From positions 186,001 to 250,000 of the forward strand of contig JAJCXO010000221.1 of NCBI GenBank assembly GCA_029263395.1: 64,000 bases of DNA, written 5' to 3'. Positions 62,201 through 64,000 of the stretch are shown piece by piece. The notes beneath the pieces were generated by a model. It was not told the origin of the DNA. It did not search any database and saw nothing but the letters and a program-made list of their open reading frames with translations. The translations under genes were made by a program, and so were the position numbers. This stretch comes from Acidobacteriota bacterium (lineage in GTDB: Bacteria; Acidobacteriota; Thermoanaerobaculia; Multivoradales; J023). Position 1 is the first letter of the stretch, and every line of letters starts with the position of its first letter.

Positions 62201-62545
62201 CTCTTGACGAGTGGCAAGATCTTTTACGAGTTGGAGGCTGCGCGTCGGGAAGGCGAACGCAACGACGTTGCGATCGTCCGGCTCGAGCAGTATTACCCGC
62301 TGTCGACAGATCTCCTCGAAGCCGCGTTGTCGCCTTACGCCGACGGTACACCGGTGTTTTGGGTGCAAGAAGAGCCCCGCAACATGGGTGCCTGGAGCTT
62401 CTTGCTACTACGCCTCGGTCGCCAGCTTTTTGGCCGTTGGCCGCTCGAGGCCATCACCCGCCCTGAGTCGGCCAGCCCGGCGACTGGATCGGCGGCTGCC
62501 CACAAGAAAGAGCAGGCTGGTTTGATTGCGGAGGCGTTGAGTTGA
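59225..62545 (+). CDS. sucA: 2-oxoglutarate dehydrogenase E1 with a fused cyclic-nucleotide-binding domain
   Basis: A 1106-residue thiamine-diphosphate-dependent E1 component. Residues 8-45 are the short N-terminal E2-contact segment (FVEGLYADYLEDPSSVDTDW). An Ala/Pro-rich linker (about 60-120) follows. Residues 125-255 form a CRP-type cyclic-nucleotide-binding domain with an intact phosphate-binding cassette: Gly199-Glu200 to Arg209-Ser210-Ala211 (GEMSVLDAQPRSA). The E1 core resumes at 261 (VNRLIHAYRVRGHLLAQLDPLG) and continues with GMAHRGRLNVL, FNPSHLEFV, GDAAFAGQG, NNQIGFTTSP and YRRHGHNEGDEPSFTQP. E. coli SucA has only a linker where this domain sits. AGGAG lies 5 nt before the ATG. sucB and lpd are not adjacent. 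Allosteric control by a cyclic nucleotide is inference. Confidence 0.92.
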   Translation: MKRDDSLTASNLAFVEGLYADYLEDPSSVDTDWHATFKDWAADDGDAEAARRSVDGPSFKAASIFDPPVAVSLLARPSTVDSIAGRPPAAARSPVAAKPAPARPANAGGALGATESGAISGEVTGRIELLEQMKLFRGLPREEIAALAVLAVEERFADGDTVCREAEEGDRLFLLIEGELSVRRKDEIVTTLHPGDVVGEMSVLDAQPRSADVVAHGAVTTLSLARVDLLAQLEKRPALNRGFLRMLSMRLRERSSRQDRVNRLIHAYRVRGHLLAQLDPLGRPRGSNPELELEHWGLSEKDLDSLFSSTTIAGTTVLTLREILALLESAYCRSIGVQFMHIDDVHAKNWLINRLEDSDHHRQLTRDEKLRILTKLTDAELFEQFIHKKFLGAKRFSLEGAETLIPLLDLAFEEAGDQRVEEIVLGMAHRGRLNVLVNIMGKSPREIFREFADDYAEEFIGRGDVKYHLGYSSDRPTTDGRKMHLSLCFNPSHLEFVNPVLQGRVRAKQQRFGDTEHRRCLGILVHGDAAFAGQGVIQELFNMANLPGYRTGGTLHVIVNNQIGFTTSPEMGRSTHYATDVARMVQTPVFHVNGEDPEAVARVVRTAMDFRREFQQDVIIDMYCYRRHGHNEGDEPSFTQPLLYEVIRKRKTVRDSYLDHLLELGGIERDEAEKIKEQRSQVLEDELSKAQDPGYKLRGPRSGEGLWHGYRGGADHETPEVATGVAKDKLAILLSKTTELPAGFNIHRTLKRIFKKRREMASGEQPLDWGAAEILALASLVVEGAPVRFSGQDSGRGTFSHRHALLYDAQSGEVHVPLQHLAEGQAEVNVWDSPLSEVSVVGFEYGYSLDTPEGLNIWEAQFGDFSNCAQVIIDQFITSGEDKWRRLSSLVMLLPHGFEGQGPEHSSARLERYLNLAAEDNIQVVNLTTPAQFFHCLRRQVLRPWRKPLIVMSPKSLLRHPRAVSTLDELAEGSFQRVIADDQVDPADVQRVLLTSGKIFYELEAARREGERNDVAIVRLEQYYPLSTDLLEAALSPYADGTPVFWVQEEPRNMGAWSFLLLRLGRQLFGRWPLEAITRPESASPATGSAAAHKKEQAGLIAEALS

Positions 62546-63147
62546 GCGATTGTTGTCAAAATTGCAACAAGGCCATCCGATCCCACGATGGCGTCCATCT
62601 GATGGGTGTGGAAGGTGATCCTGGTACCTTACTTTGCGGTCGTTGCTACAACGAAATGATGAGCGTCAGCATGGAACTCGATTTTGAGCACCCGGACTTC
62701 GCGCCGATCAGTGTGACCGATTGCGCGGGTGACGATCACGACTTCGAGTTTCGAACGCATCTCCACGGCGAGGTCGTAAAAATCGACGCCCTCGAGGTGC
62801 ACAACGGTGAGGTCAAGGGTTACGAGTTCAGCGTCCTGGGTGATGCCGAAGAAGACCCGATGGATTTATTTCGTGTGCTCTATCAGCGCATGCGCGACGA
62901 ATTGGGAAAAAAATATCTCACCAATGCCGATCATCCCCAGATCGCCGAAGGCAGCGTGAAGGGTCGGGTCGAATGGGACGAAGAGACCGACGGTGACCTT
63001 CCACGGTTGGTCATCGATGGGCGTGAGATCTCGTGGCACGAGATGGGCCGCATGTTGATGAGCTATGAAGGTTGGCGGTTCGAGCTTGAAGTCCACGATT
63101 GTGACGACATGGTCGGTGTTGTCCAGGCGGATTCGGACGAGAGTTAA
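62542..63147 (+). CDS. small zinc-finger-like acidic protein, coupled to sucA
   Basis: A 201-residue acidic cytoplasmic protein of unknown function. The N-terminus has a Cys cluster, CCQNC and LLCGRC about 25 residues apart, consistent with a zinc knuckle. The rest alternates beta strands and helices, with a C-terminal phrase EISWHEMGRMLMSYEGWRFELEVHD. I do not recognise a characterised family. It starts at TTG 62542, overlapping the sucA stop by 4 nt, and GGAGG at 62530-62534 is 7 nt upstream, so translation is coupled to sucA. The following gene is on the other strand, with its stop adjacent. Confidence 0.65.
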   Translation: MSDCCQNCNKAIRSHDGVHLMGVEGDPGTLLCGRCYNEMMSVSMELDFEHPDFAPISVTDCAGDDHDFEFRTHLHGEVVKIDALEVHNGEVKGYEFSVLGDAEEDPMDLFRVLYQRMRDELGKKYLTNADHPQIAEGSVKGRVEWDEETDGDLPRLVIDGREISWHEMGRMLMSYEGWRFELEVHDCDDMVGVVQADSDES

Positions 63148-64000
63148 TTAGGCCACCAGGCGTCGACGCACCGCACTGAGCCAGCTGCGACGGATGAGGC
63201 CGCTGCCGGGGCGAATCAGGCGCCAGTAGCGACGGAAGCTGCGGGCGGCAGCTGGATCCGTGGTCTGGATACGGGTTTCGGTGATGAGTCGGCAACCACG
63301 CCCTTCAGCCCGTACCAGGAGGTTCATCGCCGCCTTGGCGTAACCCGGCTGATCGAAGGCCGTGAAGGTCTGTTGATCGTGCACTGAACGCACCGGTGCG
63401 TTCCCCGCAAGTTTCCAAAAACGTCCCACAACACCGAGAACGATCTCGCGTCCAGGCTGTTCGGCGAGTTGCACAAAACCGCTAGCGACCAATGCGTCGA
63501 GGACGGCTGCGTCGCGATCACCACCGATAGCCCGGCCGACCAACCTTGCCGGCAATTCGCGCAGCGCCATCAGTGGACGCAGGAGGCGGATTTCACCACC
63601 CTGGAGTGCCAGCAGCGCCCGATAGGTTTCCTCAGGGGTGGCATCGAGCCAGATGTCATGGACTTCGAAGTGTTCAGCCTGTGGCATCAGTTCGTCGAGT
63701 AACGTCGGATGCCCAACGAAGTGGCGGCTGCGGATGCCGCGGCGTTGGAAAAACGCCGTAGCGCCGATCAGTGCCCGATAAGGCCACCGGACGAGCCAGG
63801 CGGCAGCACTCGCGTGCCGTTCCTGATGCTCGACTCGGCCTCGTGGGTGCTCGAGACCCAGAGGCAAGGTGATCGGCTTGGAGCGGAGTCCGATACCAGC
63901 GAGGTGTTTGAGGCTCTTGTAGCCGTATTGCCGTGGGCTGACGATACGCAACGGCGCGCCATGAATGGGCGAAATCGGTTCACCGTCGAGAGTGTCGGCG
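63148..64000 (-). CDS. molybdopterin-dependent oxidoreductase (sulfite oxidase-like) with C-terminal extra domain; 5' end outside window
   Basis: The minus-strand frame is open to the window edge, so the start lies beyond 64000; the TTG at 63951 is internal. The edge residues (LDGEPISPIHGAPL, then RIVSPRQYGYKSLKHL) match the C-terminal part of the oxidoreductase molybdopterin-binding domain (sulfite oxidase/YedY superfamily). After HPRGRVEHQERH the chain changes to a 210-residue domain with FEVHDIWLDATPEETYRALLAL. That is the pattern of a ligand-binding SRPBCC/DUF2867-like fold. The cofactor-binding Cys would lie upstream, out of view. The substrate is unknown. It converges tail to tail with the small protein gene at 62542. 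Confidence 0.7.
   Translation of the reverse strand, partial: ADTLDGEPISPIHGAPLRIVSPRQYGYKSLKHLAGIGLRSKPITLPLGLEHPRGRVEHQERHASAAAWLVRWPYRALIGATAFFQRRGIRSRHFVGHPTLLDELMPQAEHFEVHDIWLDATPEETYRALLALQGGEIRLLRPLMALRELPARLVGRAIGGDRDAAVLDALVASGFVQLAEQPGREIVLGVVGRFWKLAGNAPVRSVHDQQTFTAFDQPGYAKAAMNLLVRAEGRGCRLITETRIQTTDPAAARSFRRYWRLIRPGSGLIRRSWLSAVRRRLVA

Overview
The window looks like a chromosomal segment of a GC-rich, diderm, meso-diaminopimelate-type bacterium. The best guess is Acidobacteriota, possibly Thermoanaerobaculia-like. This rests on gene content: an ECF sigma factor of the acidobacterial/planctomycete type translationally coupled to a TPR Ser/Thr kinase, a PATAN (DUF4388) response regulator, a DUF1800-DUF1501 pair, a C-terminal FESGD-type tail on a beta-propeller protein, and O-antigen ligase-like envelope genes. 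No phage, insertion sequence, tRNA, rRNA or CRISPR array was seen.

Layout. Positions 1-12.6 kb hold a tightly overlapping division and cell-wall (dcw) operon, murE(partial)-murF-mraY-murD-ftsW-murG-murC-ftsQ-ftsA-ftsZ, closed by a hairpin. murB and ddl are absent between murC and ftsQ. From 12.6 to 28.3 kb lie independent housekeeping and envelope genes: a secreted Ntn hydrolase, a small Sel1-repeat pair, an ABC half-exporter, a WXXGXW lipoprotein, a secreted SGNH hydrolase, a GT-C-like membrane protein, a PTPS-family enzyme with an ExxHGH motif, a CPA1 antiporter, a CDP-alcohol phosphatidyltransferase, a sodium/solute symporter, and the DUF1800/DUF1501 pair.

Positions 28.4-36.7 kb carry the most unusual block. 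All four genes point the same way: a PilZ-like/Cds6-like one-pass membrane protein, a PATAN response regulator, a 1067-residue GHKL ATPase-transmembrane-transglutaminase fusion, and a translationally coupled protein that resembles a dead GHKL ATPase. I propose this as a candidate undescribed signalling or envelope system. It is followed by the ECF sigma/kinase pair. The kinase 3' end runs 174 nt into a truncated SBBP-repeat gene on the other strand.

From 41.5 to 48.4 kb are AlkD, FabI, two coupled polysaccharide-type membrane proteins and a secreted beta-propeller protein, followed by a decaying 42-bp repeat array. From 48.9 to 55.7 kb is a minus-strand operon RDD-SpoIIM-DUF4129-DUF4350-MoxR-DUF58, with a strong hairpin over its first ribosome binding site. 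From 56.2 to 64 kb are a glucose-1-phosphate cytidylyltransferase, a GT-C-like membrane protein, a 2-oxoglutarate dehydrogenase E1 with a cyclic-nucleotide-binding domain fused near its N-terminus, a coupled small zinc-finger-like protein, and the end of a molybdopterin oxidoreductase.

Two themes recur. Internal operon genes overlap by 1-4 nt and have GGAGG-type ribosome binding sites, whereas several isolated genes have a -10-like hexamer only 6-9 nt upstream of the start codon and no such site, which suggests leaderless transcripts. Short tandem repeats (14, 15, 18, 42 bp) recur in protein linkers and between genes.
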